Of a DNA stretch of 64,000 nucleotides, positions 27,992 to 37,078 are shown piece after piece; the stretch's first letter is position 1, and each line of letters starts with the position of its first letter. This DNA comes from Parendozoicomonas haliclonae. Lineage in GTDB: Bacteria > Pseudomonadota > Gammaproteobacteria > Pseudomonadales > Endozoicomonadaceae. The notes beneath the pieces are model-generated. The model was not told where the DNA came from. It saw only the letters and a list, made by a program, of their open reading frames with translations, and did no database searches. Location: the NCBI RefSeq assembly GCF_900174585.1, contig NZ_FWPT01000014.1:1-64000 (forward strand), in the 5' to 3' direction. Both the position numbers and the translations under genes were made by a program.

Positions 27992-29158
27992 TTGTACCGT
28001 ATTTCAGAACTAGCAGAACAGGTGGGTCTGTCACGTACGGCCCTGCTCTATTACGAGAAGCAGGGTCTGATTAAAGGGCGCCGGCAGAGTAATGGTTACC
28101 GTATCTACAGTGACCATGACGTACAGCGTCTGCGACTGGTGCAGAACCTGCTGGCGGGTGGTCTTACCCTGAAAGAGTGTAAAGCCTGCCTTGATGCCCG
28201 GATTGATCGCAGCCTGCTGCAAAACCGTCTGCAGCAGCTGGACGATGAAATCCAGCGCAAGCAGGCCTCCCGGCAACTGCTTGCCGCTCTACTCGGAGAA
28301 GGCGATCTGTCAGGCTGGCACCAGTCAGTTGATTCTGTGGCTCCCGATGCGCATCGGGAATGGTTGGTCCGGCAGGGTTTTGCCGAAAAGGAAGCCCTGC
28401 GCCTGAAATGGTTATCAAAAGATATGAACGAGCACGAACAATATATGGCTGACTTTATGACGGTGTTTGCCACGCTGGACCGTTGGGGACCGGGCTCGGA
28501 AGCAGACACTTTAAAAGCACTGGCTATGGTGCCCCATGCTCCAAAGAAGATACTGGAGATTGGCTGCGGCAAGGGTATCGCAACTACTTTGCTGGGAGAG
28601 CATACATCCGCTGCCATCACCGCTGTGGATAATGAAGAATCTGCTCTGCTGCGGTTATCAGAGCGGGCATTAGAAGCGGGTCTTGCCGATCGCATTGAAA
28701 CCGTCTGCACCAGCATGACCGATATGCCATTCGCACCTGAAAGCTTCGACCTGATCTGGTGTGAATCCAGCGCCTACATCATGGGCGTCGAGAACGCCTT
28801 CACAGCATGGCACTCACTGCTTCAACCGGGTGGAATATTGGTACTAAGTGATCTGGTCTGGCTAACAGACGCCCCGACCGAAGAGTGCAAGACCTTCTGG
28901 GAAAGTGGTTATCCGGATATGGGGACAGTTGAACAGCGTCTCAGCCAGGCCAGGAGTGCCGGTTATCAGCTGGTTGACACTTTCGCTGTCAGCGAAGATG
29001 CCTGGCACGCTTATTATCAGCCACTGGCACAAAGGGTTGAGGAGATTCGCCCTGAGCGTAAGCATTCTCAAGCCCTGAAAGATCTGGACAAAGAGCTGGC
29101 CATCTACAGAAATCACCTGCCCGAGTTCGGCTACCAGATGTTTATTCTGAAGAAGTAA
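27992..29158 (+). CDS. MerR-type regulator fused to a SAM-dependent methyltransferase
   Basis: 388 residues. The N-terminal MerR helix-turn-helix (YRISELAEQVGLSRTALLYYEKQGLIKGRR...NGYRIYSDHDVQRL) is followed by a coiled-coil helix to about residue 100. A class I methyltransferase follows, with motif I ILEIGCGKGIATTLL around residues 186-200, an acidic AVDNEE and FDLIWCESSAYIMG. A TTG at 27965 is in frame, but the TTG at 27992 has AGAGG 8 bases upstream and gives the typical MerR start. DNA-binding and catalytic domains in one chain suggest a sensor whose ligand is the methylation substrate. Confidence 0.85.
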   Translation: MYRISELAEQVGLSRTALLYYEKQGLIKGRRQSNGYRIYSDHDVQRLRLVQNLLAGGLTLKECKACLDARIDRSLLQNRLQQLDDEIQRKQASRQLLAALLGEGDLSGWHQSVDSVAPDAHREWLVRQGFAEKEALRLKWLSKDMNEHEQYMADFMTVFATLDRWGPGSEADTLKALAMVPHAPKKILEIGCGKGIATTLLGEHTSAAITAVDNEESALLRLSERALEAGLADRIETVCTSMTDMPFAPESFDLIWCESSAYIMGVENAFTAWHSLLQPGGILVLSDLVWLTDAPTEECKTFWESGYPDMGTVEQRLSQARSAGYQLVDTFAVSEDAWHAYYQPLAQRVEEIRPERKHSQALKDLDKELAIYRNHLPEFGYQMFILKK

Positions 29159-29270
29159 GTGTTACTGATAATCCGGTTAGATCAACTAACATCCCCGACA
29201 GCTCCATAAATTTACTGTCGCCCAAACACTCTATCGGGTAACGACTTTTTGCCCAAGAGTGAGGATGGCT

Positions 29271-31775
29271 ATGCTTCTTTCCACCTCAACATTGCCGCCG
29301 CCCCACAGTCTTAATGCGCCTGGACATCCCCCGGCAAGACGCACTGGTCAATACCTGGGGCGGGCGGCAGTGATGCTGAATGAGATCTGCGACTATTGCC
29401 AGCGATGGCAACTGTTCACGTCTTCATTGTCGGTATGGACACGCAACAACAATCTACGCTGTCATGATCGGGATATTACTCTGGCACTGGAGAGCAGCTT
29501 TCAATCACTCGCTAATACGACGGATCGATCAGCCTTGCAGAGAAGTCTGGCTTTCACCGGAAGGGTCATTTCCTTCTTTTATCAACCGGAACGTCATCTC
29601 CAGTACTACCGTTTTCCCTCCGTCCCTTTAGCACAACTTCAGCAGCTGCAGACTCGTGGTGAAGCAACACTCAAGACGATCGCAATACCCCAGCCAATCG
29701 TGGTGACTGATGAAGATCGTATAACCATTTCTGACCGGATCATTTCACTGGTACTGCCCGCAAGCCGGTACCAGCACGATTTGTGGTTCCCCTGCCCTCA
29801 GAAGCTTAAATGGCTGCAAGCCAGAGACGGTGTGGATAGTAAAGTTTACTGCTTAACAGATATTTATAATCCACTATTTGTATTTTTGGCCTATTGGCAG
29901 AAAGACTGTTTTAAGGTTGTTATTCTGCCTTTCTCTCAAGCCGAAAGACGGGAAAAGCTGCAGAAAAAACTGGATGAATGTCTGCAGGGCTTCCAGCACC
30001 CCGATCAGCCGGAATGTCATCAACTAAGACCGCTGCTGTCTACTCAACAGACAGGTACATTCAGCCCTTCCCTGCAAAACCTGTTTGCTCTCAATCTGTT
30101 CAGCAGCTTTCTTCGCCAGCCTGAAACTCTGGCAGACTGGATAAAGTGTCATCATCAAAGTGCACCTGTCGTTTCAGTGAGGGATGGCACTTCAGCCCTG
30201 CAGTGCACAGAACGTCCTGATGAAAACCTCTCCGATCTGATAGCTGCATACGGCCTGCCTGCGTTAGCGGACTTACAGTGTGACGGGCTGGGACAAAACC
30301 TGTTCTCAAGGTCGCTCGAACAGATTCGTCATGCCGTAGAAAATGCATCTCAAAATTTGCCCACCGAAAGTGTGACGATTGAAAACCAGCAACGGTTTCA
30401 GAGTGCAGTAGCCGCTCTGATGACACCGGTTCTGCAGTTCATCCAGCAAACATTTGCCACACCACCAGAGGACTGCCCCGTTGGGCAAATGGAAGCCTTC
30501 CAATATCTTGCCAACGCCCTGATCAATTATTACCACCCTCACGGGTACCGTGATCTGAAAGCGATCGAAGCCTTTAAAAAAATATCCAGAACAGACCAAC
30601 AGCATGTCCTGCTTCTTGCCCTCTATGGAATCAATGAGGGTTTTACCCACCTTGAATCGGACATGACGATTGAAACCCAGCAATATCAGCTCAGCCAACT
30701 GCTGACTGCGCTATATACCGGTGAACTCAGAGAGCCCTGCGATCCGATAACGGGAAATCAGACACAGGAGTTCACAGAATCAAAGGATGATATGAGTGGT
30801 TACCTGCTCACTCCGCCCCTGTTTCTGAACGCAACGGCGACCTCGCTTATCATGGTGGAGCATCACAGTCACAACTGGGACTTTCGTAATGGCGGCACAG
30901 ATAACTGGCCTGCCATTGTGGCCATGCCAATCGGTGAGACTATGGCCTTTCATATCAATCACGCGCACTGCTCCAACCTGTTTGTTCGCCGGGAATCCGA
31001 CACCCACTTTACTCTGATAATTATTGATACCCTCGCTCCGGATGACTACGTAAGCAACAGTGCCAGACTAATGAATCAGATCATCCGCGAAATCATCCAA
31101 GGCGACAGTAATCATCACTTTGACTGCTACATCTATACACCGGCACGGCAACATGACCGGTCCAACTGTCGGACAATGGCAACACATGACGCGGAAACCT
31201 TCACCCGCGCCCCCGCTGAGCTGTTTGAATGGGTGATCCGCAACCCTGTCGCAGATAAACAGGCCGACCACACGGCTCTTCCGGAGCAGCTGTTCGGCAG
31301 CCATTTTGATAATGTCCCGTATTCGAGCTATCTGAAGCAGACGAAACATCAGCCCAACCTGACCATCCGCAGTTTCTCAACATTGCCGCCAGAGTACATG
31401 GAATACACCCAGTCCATGACCGTCCTGAATGCTAACAGGGAAAGCTGCCTCCAGGCCGGACTCGGGCCGTTTATGGCAGAACGCCAGAGCGCACTGGATG
31501 CGAGGATAGCCAAAACGACGATCCTCAGAGCTGGCAAAGCCAGAAACAGGGGAGCAGATTTCCGCCGGCTCAAAATGGTGTACGAAATAGCCTGTCGCAA
31601 GCTGGGACAGCCCCATCATCGCTACCGTACACGAACGCTGACGTCACTGGATCGGATAAGCAGGAAGCAGGTAAAAACCATAACCCAGAGTCTTGGCGGG
31701 AAGGTCACCAGAGGCTTACGGCTGCTGATGAAGAGACAAAGACAACAGAAAATCGGTATGCCACTGGCTCAATGA
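29271..31775 (+). CDS. large orphan protein with a YopJ-like His/Asp/Cys catalytic arrangement (candidate effector)
   Basis: 834 residues; no signal peptide or membrane helix. The first two thirds are not recognised. Residues around 535-645 carry HINHAHCSNLFVRRE (H566), then a hydrophobic strand ending in Asp (TLIIIDTLAP, D586) and RSNCRTMATHDAETF (C633). The order and spacing (20 and 47 residues) resemble the His-Glu/Asp-Cys triad of YopJ/C55 Ser/Thr acetyltransferases (H109, E128, C172 in YopJ). The C-terminal 150 residues are basic. GAGG is 6 bases before the ATG at 29271; a GTG at 29259 is also in frame. It stands alone between the MerR fusion and a radical SAM gene. The acetyltransferase or protease role is inferred. 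Confidence 0.6.
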   Translation: MLLSTSTLPPPHSLNAPGHPPARRTGQYLGRAAVMLNEICDYCQRWQLFTSSLSVWTRNNNLRCHDRDITLALESSFQSLANTTDRSALQRSLAFTGRVISFFYQPERHLQYYRFPSVPLAQLQQLQTRGEATLKTIAIPQPIVVTDEDRITISDRIISLVLPASRYQHDLWFPCPQKLKWLQARDGVDSKVYCLTDIYNPLFVFLAYWQKDCFKVVILPFSQAERREKLQKKLDECLQGFQHPDQPECHQLRPLLSTQQTGTFSPSLQNLFALNLFSSFLRQPETLADWIKCHHQSAPVVSVRDGTSALQCTERPDENLSDLIAAYGLPALADLQCDGLGQNLFSRSLEQIRHAVENASQNLPTESVTIENQQRFQSAVAALMTPVLQFIQQTFATPPEDCPVGQMEAFQYLANALINYYHPHGYRDLKAIEAFKKISRTDQQHVLLLALYGINEGFTHLESDMTIETQQYQLSQLLTALYTGELREPCDPITGNQTQEFTESKDDMSGYLLTPPLFLNATATSLIMVEHHSHNWDFRNGGTDNWPAIVAMPIGETMAFHINHAHCSNLFVRRESDTHFTLIIIDTLAPDDYVSNSARLMNQIIREIIQGDSNHHFDCYIYTPARQHDRSNCRTMATHDAETFTRAPAELFEWVIRNPVADKQADHTALPEQLFGSHFDNVPYSSYLKQTKHQPNLTIRSFSTLPPEYMEYTQSMTVLNANRESCLQAGLGPFMAERQSALDARIAKTTILRAGKARNRGADFRRLKMVYEIACRKLGQPHHRYRTRTLTSLDRISRKQVKTITQSLGGKVTRGLRLLMKRQRQQKIGMPLAQ

Positions 31776-31950
31776 CTCCCGGCTAATACTGACAATCTGC
31801 CCGACCTGCCATTTCTCTGGAAAAGTAAAAACTGATTTCAGTACCGCACAGATTATCACTGCCCTGCCCCGCTGATAGCATCACTCTCCATAATCATCAG
31901 CCCCGATCACTGCACGTTGAACCGGGGCTGAGCTGTTTTTGGAGTCAGAG

Positions 31951-32829
31951 ATGCGCTACGAAGGCAAAATTTACCGCCCATGGCCGGAAGCGGAAAGTGT
32001 GCTGCTACAGGTCACGCTGGGCTGCTCGGTGAACACCTGCACGTTTTGCAGCATGTTCCGGGACAAGACCTTCAGCATTCGTGAACTGGACGCAATATTT
32101 CAGGATATCGAGGGCTTGCGTAGGTACTACCCGGAAGTGAAATCCCTGTTTCTGATTGACGGCAATGTCCTGGTGATACCCACTGACAAGCTGCTGAAAA
32201 TCCTGAACAAGATCACTGATACCTTTCCAGAGATCGAGAACATTGCCATGTACGCCGGCTTTAATGATCTTCGTCGTAAGTCTGTCGACGAACTCAAAGC
32301 CCTGAAGGCGGCCGGCCTGTGCATGGTGTATACCGGCCTGGAATCCGGCGACCCGGTGATTATTGAGCGGATTAATAAACGCGGCATGACTCATGATCGT
32401 ATCAAGGAAGGCATGGCCAAAGCCCGGGAAGCTGGCATCAGGGTGTTGGCTTCCTTTATCTTTGGCCTGGGTGGCCGGGAGCGTTCACGGGAACATATTG
32501 AAGCCACCACCCGGTTGCTCAATGAGATACAGCCTGACGAAATCGCGCCCATGGCTCTGGCCATACAGCCCGGCACGGAAATGGAAGACGATATTCGTAC
32601 AGGGCGCTTCCTGATGCCGTCGCCGTTACAGGTGCTGGAAGAGGAGCAGTACCTGCTGGACAATCTGGAAGACTTTCCCTGCTATTACTGGGGAGATCAT
32701 GGCAACAATATTTCACCCATGCGCGGTATGCTGCCACAGAACCGAAACGCCTTCCGTGAACGTATTGCCTTTCATATCGCCAACAATCCGGTCACCAAAA
32801 AGGAAGTGATCGAAACCTACGCCTGGTAG
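31951..32829 (+). CDS. radical SAM protein
   Basis: 292 residues. Cluster motif C-x4-C-x2-C in VTLGCSVNTCTFCSMFRDK near the N-terminus, then FLIDGNVLVIP, GLESGDPVIIERINKRGMT and ASFIFGLGGRERSREH typical of Elp3/MiaB-like radical SAM barrels. There are no extra domains, so it is a stand-alone core enzyme. The ATG at 31951 has GGAG 6 bases upstream and is preferred over the TTG at 31939. It overlaps the convergent LysR gene by 13 bases. The substrate is unknown. Confidence 0.85.
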   Translation: MRYEGKIYRPWPEAESVLLQVTLGCSVNTCTFCSMFRDKTFSIRELDAIFQDIEGLRRYYPEVKSLFLIDGNVLVIPTDKLLKILNKITDTFPEIENIAMYAGFNDLRRKSVDELKALKAAGLCMVYTGLESGDPVIIERINKRGMTHDRIKEGMAKAREAGIRVLASFIFGLGGRERSREHIEATTRLLNEIQPDEIAPMALAIQPGTEMEDDIRTGRFLMPSPLQVLEEEQYLLDNLEDFPCYYWGDHGNNISPMRGMLPQNRNAFRERIAFHIANNPVTKKEVIETYAW

Positions 32830-33731
32830 GCACTCAACTCACGGTCCCAGTAAGGCGTCTCGCCAAACAGCTCCCGATAGTAATCGATAAAGGCTTTCAC
32901 TTTAGGCGACACCTGTCGGGAGCTGGGGTAAACAGCCCAGATCGATGAGCCGCTGATCAACGGATAATCTTCCAGCACCTGCACCAGAGTCCCCTGCTGC
33001 AGGTGCTGATAAACACTCCAGGTTGAGTTAAGAGACAACCCCATTCCATTCACAGAGGCATCGCGCATGGCATCCCCATTGTCTGTGCGCATACGCCCGG
33101 ACACCTTGACGGTTATATCGCCCTGCGGTGTCTGGAATGACCAGTTTTCCAGCCCGGTCAGAATAACACTCTGATGATGCTTTAAATCCATTGGCTGCTC
33201 GGGTCTGCCATAGCGCTCGATATACGCTGGAGAAGCACAGATAATCCGCTTGTCTGCCGCCAGCGAGCGCGCGACCAGACTGGAGTCTTTCAAGGTGGCA
33301 TCCCGGATTGCCAGATCAAAGCCTCCCCCGACAATATCAACAATACTGTCGCTCAAGCTGAGATCCACTGACAGCTCGGGATAACGCTCCAGAAAACCCT
33401 TCAGGCCCGGAACCAAGTGCATGCGCCCAAACGACGCTGGCGCTGTCACCCGTAACATACCCTTGGGCGAACAGCGCCCGGCACCGATGGCCGACACCGC
33501 CTGCTCAACACTGGCCAGCACCTCATCGGCATAGGGAACAAAGGCCGCACCTTCCTCGGTGAGTGATACACGACGGGTAGTGCGGTGAACAAGCCGAACA
33601 CCCAATTCGTCTTCAAGCTTGTTGATATAGGAACTGGCCACGGCAGGCGATAAACCCAACTCCTGCCCGGCCCGACTGATGTTGTTGGTTGCGGCAACCC
33701 GCACAAATAACTTGAGGTGATCGAAGTTCAC
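32817..33731 (-). CDS. LysR-family transcriptional regulator (AaeR/DsdC-like group)
   Basis: 304 residues. The N-terminal HTH is MNFDHLKLFVRVAATNNISRAGQELGLSPAVASSYINKLEDELGVRLVHRTTRRVSLTEEG, with an effector domain from about residue 90 (GMLRVTAPASFGRMHLVPGL). This motif set is typical of the large CrgA-like LysR subgroup. It is divergent from the beta-propeller lactonase-like gene at 33884, which it may control. Confidence 0.9.
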   Translation of the reverse strand: MNFDHLKLFVRVAATNNISRAGQELGLSPAVASSYINKLEDELGVRLVHRTTRRVSLTEEGAAFVPYADEVLASVEQAVSAIGAGRCSPKGMLRVTAPASFGRMHLVPGLKGFLERYPELSVDLSLSDSIVDIVGGGFDLAIRDATLKDSSLVARSLAADKRIICASPAYIERYGRPEQPMDLKHHQSVILTGLENWSFQTPQGDITVKVSGRMRTDNGDAMRDASVNGMGLSLNSTWSVYQHLQQGTLVQVLEDYPLISGSSIWAVYPSSRQVSPKVKAFIDYYRELFGETPYWDRELSAYQA

Positions 33732-33883
33732 GAAATCTCTGATCCCGGCGGAAAGACACTTGGCCTGAACGGCTGCTTAAGCCGTAGGTGAAAACAGTTT
33801 TTGCCATTATGGCATACCGTTTATCGCACTCCTGCCCTATTTTCCCTAGTACTTTCACATTCCCTGCTTTCGGGAGAGTCGTT

Positions 33884-34903
33884 ATGTCTGCTACGTTATT
33901 TATGGACCTTCCCAACCAGTTCAACTCTCCGGCCAGTGCCGCCAAAGATGACAAGGGGAATATCTACTTCACCTCCCCCAATCTCCATAACGATATTCTG
34001 GTACAGGCCGGCGAAGCCGCTGAAGCGCCGTGTATTGGCAGGATTGCACCCGATAATACTTTAACGACATGGTACCGATTTACCGAAGCCGACATGTTCT
34101 CAGGCACCCGCAAAGCGGCGCCGATGGGACTGGCTTTTGGCCCGGATGGTCACCTTTATGTGGCCGACCTGCAACTCTGGTTTGATGGGGGTGAGGGTAA
34201 CTCCCGGCTGTTACGCATCACGGTTGAAAACGGAGAAGCGACAGGAACCGATGTGGTCGCCACCGGCTTTATGTTTCCTAATGGTGTGGCCTGGCGGGAT
34301 GACAAACTTTATGTCACCGAAACCATCCTGAAAGCCGAAACCGGAGAATATACGATCAGCGGGCTCTATCAGTTCGACCTTGCAGAGCTGGACCCACAGA
34401 TTCCGATCAAGATTCCCCGCTATACCAATAATGACAATCGTGACCCTCACCTGTTTGATCGTTTTGTCTCCAATGGCAAACTGGGGTTTGGTGCAAATGG
34501 CATTGCCATAGACGATGACGGTAACCTTTACATCGGAGTGATGGAAGACGGCATCATTGTCAAAACAGTCGTTGATGACCAACAGAATAAAGCCGGCAAC
34601 AGTATTTTCTCTCAGGGTTTTATCGGACCGGATGGTTTTGTCTGGGACTCCAAACGACAAAGATTTTATATGGCCGACCTGTTTATGAATGCCGTATTCA
34701 GCATCGACCCGGGTGGCATGGTCACAACGCTGGCACAGAATGCCGACACAGGCGGTGCCAATGGCGATCTGGATGCACCGTCCGAGGTTATTGTGCGAGG
34801 CAATGAGTTGATTGTGATGAACTTTGATGCAGTGTTTGACAGCGATGAGATGGTCAACCGCTCTTCCGGAAAACCCTTTACTTTGTCAGCCATTCCACTG
34901 TAA
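33884..34903 (+). CDS. SMP-30/gluconolactonase-like beta-propeller protein
   Basis: 339 residues. Repeated blades of the type DDKGNIYFTSP, GPDGHLYVADLQ, WRDDKLYVTET, DDDGNLYIGV and KRQRFYMADLFMNAVF identify a six-bladed propeller of the SMP-30/lactonase (NHL-like) class. Acidic and Asn residues in these blades could bind a divalent metal. No signal peptide with the ATG at 33884, which has GGGAG upstream; a longer in-frame start at 33788 lacks a ribosome site. It is divergent from a LysR regulator. The sugar or lactone substrate cannot be told. Confidence 0.78.
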   Translation: MSATLFMDLPNQFNSPASAAKDDKGNIYFTSPNLHNDILVQAGEAAEAPCIGRIAPDNTLTTWYRFTEADMFSGTRKAAPMGLAFGPDGHLYVADLQLWFDGGEGNSRLLRITVENGEATGTDVVATGFMFPNGVAWRDDKLYVTETILKAETGEYTISGLYQFDLAELDPQIPIKIPRYTNNDNRDPHLFDRFVSNGKLGFGANGIAIDDDGNLYIGVMEDGIIVKTVVDDQQNKAGNSIFSQGFIGPDGFVWDSKRQRFYMADLFMNAVFSIDPGGMVTTLAQNADTGGANGDLDAPSEVIVRGNELIVMNFDAVFDSDEMVNRSSGKPFTLSAIPL

Positions 34904-34912
34904 GCCCCACAA

Positions 34913-34942
34913 AAAGCCAGCCTCAGGCAGAGAACTGGCTTT
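34913..34942. terminator. terminator between beta-propeller gene and crotonase gene
   Basis: 8-bp stem aaagccag / ctggcttt with a 14-base loop, 10 bases after the stop of the rightward gene. Placed between convergent genes. Confidence 0.65.
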
Positions 34943-34962
34943 CAGCTGTATATGACCAGAGC

Positions 34963-35808
34963 TCAGTTTACATCCTGCACATCCAGCACAAGCTGCTCCC
35001 AGTTCTTCTGGTTATCCAGCGAGAACTGGGCACCGTTGTCGTCTGCCCACTGGAAGCGTTTAACTGCCGGCGTGTGGCTGGTCGCCTGATACAACCAGTA
35101 AGCCTCGGCTTTCAAGGCCTCTTCAATCGGCTGATCAATCGATTCATAAACCATACGCTTGGTGGCATTAATGGATTCTGCCGGCCACCGGGCAATCCGG
35201 TTGGCCAGTTTCTCCACATAAGGCCCGATCTCATCCGGGTCCAGGGCCTTATTAATGGTTCCATAGGCTGCTGCTTCATCGGCATCAAAATCCCGGGCGC
35301 TTAAACAGATTTCCAGCGCCCGGCCAAGACCGGCCTGCCGTGCCATACGGGAAGCACCGCCACCGCAAGGTAGAATCCCCATGGCGACTTCCATCTGCAT
35401 CATCTTGTACTTGCCGCGAGCGGCAAAACGCATGTCGCAGGCCAGGGCAAATTCATGACCACCTCCGCGCGCCATACCTTCCAGTTTGGCAATGGTGGCC
35501 TGTGGCACCTTGCTGACCCGTTCACAGACCGCCTGTAAATCCAGCACTTTCGCTTCGTTGCGGGCGATAGCTTCGGTCGGCATCTCCTTCAAAAGGTCTG
35601 TATCGTAGTGGCAGACCCAAATATCCGGGTTGGCTGACTGGAACACCACCACTTTCACGCCCCGATCGTTCTCCAGCCGGAAGGCCAGCGCATTGAGATC
35701 CGCCAACATTTGCTGCCCCTGCACATTGACCGGAGGAAAGTCGAAGGTAACCCAGGCTACGGCATTTTTAACGTCAACGGTAAAGGTCTGGAAGTTTTCG
35801 TAGTACAT
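34963..35808 (-). CDS. enoyl-CoA hydratase/isomerase (crotonase) family protein
   Basis: 281 residues. The oxyanion-hole segments of the crotonase fold are seen in VVVFQSANPDIWVCHYDTD and KLEGMARGGGHEFALACDMRFAARGKYKMMQMEVAMGILPCGGGASRMAR. Hydratase Glu positions are not clearly conserved, so the exact reaction is open. The ATG at 35808 matches the family start (YYENFQTFTVDVKNAVAWVTFD); an in-frame start at 35877 would add 23 residues of hydrophobic sequence without family support. It is divergent from the efflux operon at 35951. Confidence 0.82.
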   Translation of the reverse strand: MYYENFQTFTVDVKNAVAWVTFDFPPVNVQGQQMLADLNALAFRLENDRGVKVVVFQSANPDIWVCHYDTDLLKEMPTEAIARNEAKVLDLQAVCERVSKVPQATIAKLEGMARGGGHEFALACDMRFAARGKYKMMQMEVAMGILPCGGGASRMARQAGLGRALEICLSARDFDADEAAAYGTINKALDPDEIGPYVEKLANRIARWPAESINATKRMVYESIDQPIEEALKAEAYWLYQATSHTPAVKRFQWADDNGAQFSLDNQKNWEQLVLDVQDVN

Positions 35809-35950
35809 CGTCGTGGGTCTCAATGGCTGACAGAAATACAGCCTCAACAATAGATAAGCAGCCCCGACTCTGTTCAAAATTCAGATTTTCGATTTCATTG
35901 ATAATCACCTGCTAACCTTGGTGCCAGTCTTCTAACTGCGGCTGACGTTT

Positions 35951-36154
35951 ATGGCCGACTGGGTGTGGTTTGGCTCACTGGCTTTCCCAGCCTTTTTTCG
36001 TGTTGCCGTCTATGGAGCACTGCTGTGGTTTCTGTTGCGGTATGGCTACCTTCACCTTCCTCTGGAAAAGTGGTTCTGGCATCAGGGGCTGGTAGAAGTC
36101 GGCTCACTGATACTCTGCATAACGCTGGTCTGCTTTCTTCTGACCCGGCTTTGA
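35951..36154 (+). CDS. DUF1656 (AaeX-like) small membrane protein
   Basis: 67 residues with two hydrophobic helices and a central WFWHQGLVEV loop. Small proteins of this kind precede HlyD-type adaptor and FUSC-type membrane proteins in aaeXAB-like efflux operons. It lies 12 bases before the adaptor gene. The function of the family is unknown. Confidence 0.8.
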   Translation: MADWVWFGSLAFPAFFRVAVYGALLWFLLRYGYLHLPLEKWFWHQGLVEVGSLILCITLVCFLLTRL

Positions 36155-36166
36155 AGAAACCCGCCC

Positions 36167-37078
36167 ATGGCTGACTCCCCCTCCTCTCCAACACCACCGT
36201 CATCAAAACTGGCAGCCTGGCTTCCAAAAGTGTCGAGTCTGGCACTGGTGATTCTGGTTGTGTTGTGTATCTGGTATTTGTGGCAGACCTATCTGGTCGC
36301 ACCCTGGACCCGTGATGGCAGGCTTCGGGCTGAGATTGCCGAAATCGCTGCACAGGTATCCGGCAATATTGTGCAGATCCATATAGCCGACAACGGTTTT
36401 GTGCCCGCCGGTGGTGTGATTCTGGAAATAGATCCCAGTGATTACCGGCTGGCCCTTTCAAAGCAGCAATCAACACTGGCTGAGGAGCGAATCAAACAGG
36501 AGCAATTGCAGCTGGAAGCCAAACGACTGGATAACATGCCTGTGAATCTGGTCAGTGTTGAAGCCCGCAGCAATGCCAACCTCTACTGGAAAGCCCAGCA
36601 GGCTGCCGTCCAAACGGCTGAGGCTGCGCTGTCCATGGCCGAGTTAAACCTGAAGCGAACCCACGTCATCGCCCCATTTGATGGATATGTGACCAATATG
36701 GACCTACGGGTCGGCTCCTGGCTGGAAGCCGGTCATCCCATACTCGCGTTTATCAACAGCGCCCGATACTTTGTCGTTGGTTATTTTCAGGAAACCCGTC
36801 TGCAAGGGGTTTGCCCTGGCGCTAAAGCCACTATTACTTTTCTGGGGGAGGACGAAAGCTACACCGGTGAGGTAACAAGTGTGGGCAGAGGCATTGCCGA
36901 TACCAACCAGAACACCAGCAGCCAACTACTTGCTGATGTACAACAGACCTTTCCCTGGGTTCGGCTGGCCCAGCGCATTCCGGTGCGGGTTGATTTCAGA
37001 GAGCACCCACCCCAACAGAAATTGATCGCCGGGAGAACAGCAGCCATTGTCGTCCAGCCTGTCGATAACTGCCCATGA
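36167..37078 (+). CDS. HlyD/EmrA-type periplasmic adaptor (AaeA-like)
   Basis: 303 residues. One N-terminal membrane helix (LALVILVVLCIWYLWQTYLV) is followed by the lipoyl half-motif TRDGRLRAEIAEIAAQVSGNIVQIHIADNGFVPAGGVILEIDP. Then come a coiled-coil hairpin of about 80 residues and the second half-motif THVIAPFDGYVTNMDLRVGSWLEAG. Adaptor linking an inner-membrane exporter to an outer-membrane channel. It overlaps the FUSC gene by 4 bases (ATGA). Confidence 0.9.
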   Translation: MADSPSSPTPPSSKLAAWLPKVSSLALVILVVLCIWYLWQTYLVAPWTRDGRLRAEIAEIAAQVSGNIVQIHIADNGFVPAGGVILEIDPSDYRLALSKQQSTLAEERIKQEQLQLEAKRLDNMPVNLVSVEARSNANLYWKAQQAAVQTAEAALSMAELNLKRTHVIAPFDGYVTNMDLRVGSWLEAGHPILAFINSARYFVVGYFQETRLQGVCPGAKATITFLGEDESYTGEVTSVGRGIADTNQNTSSQLLADVQQTFPWVRLAQRIPVRVDFREHPPQQKLIAGRTAAIVVQPVDNCP

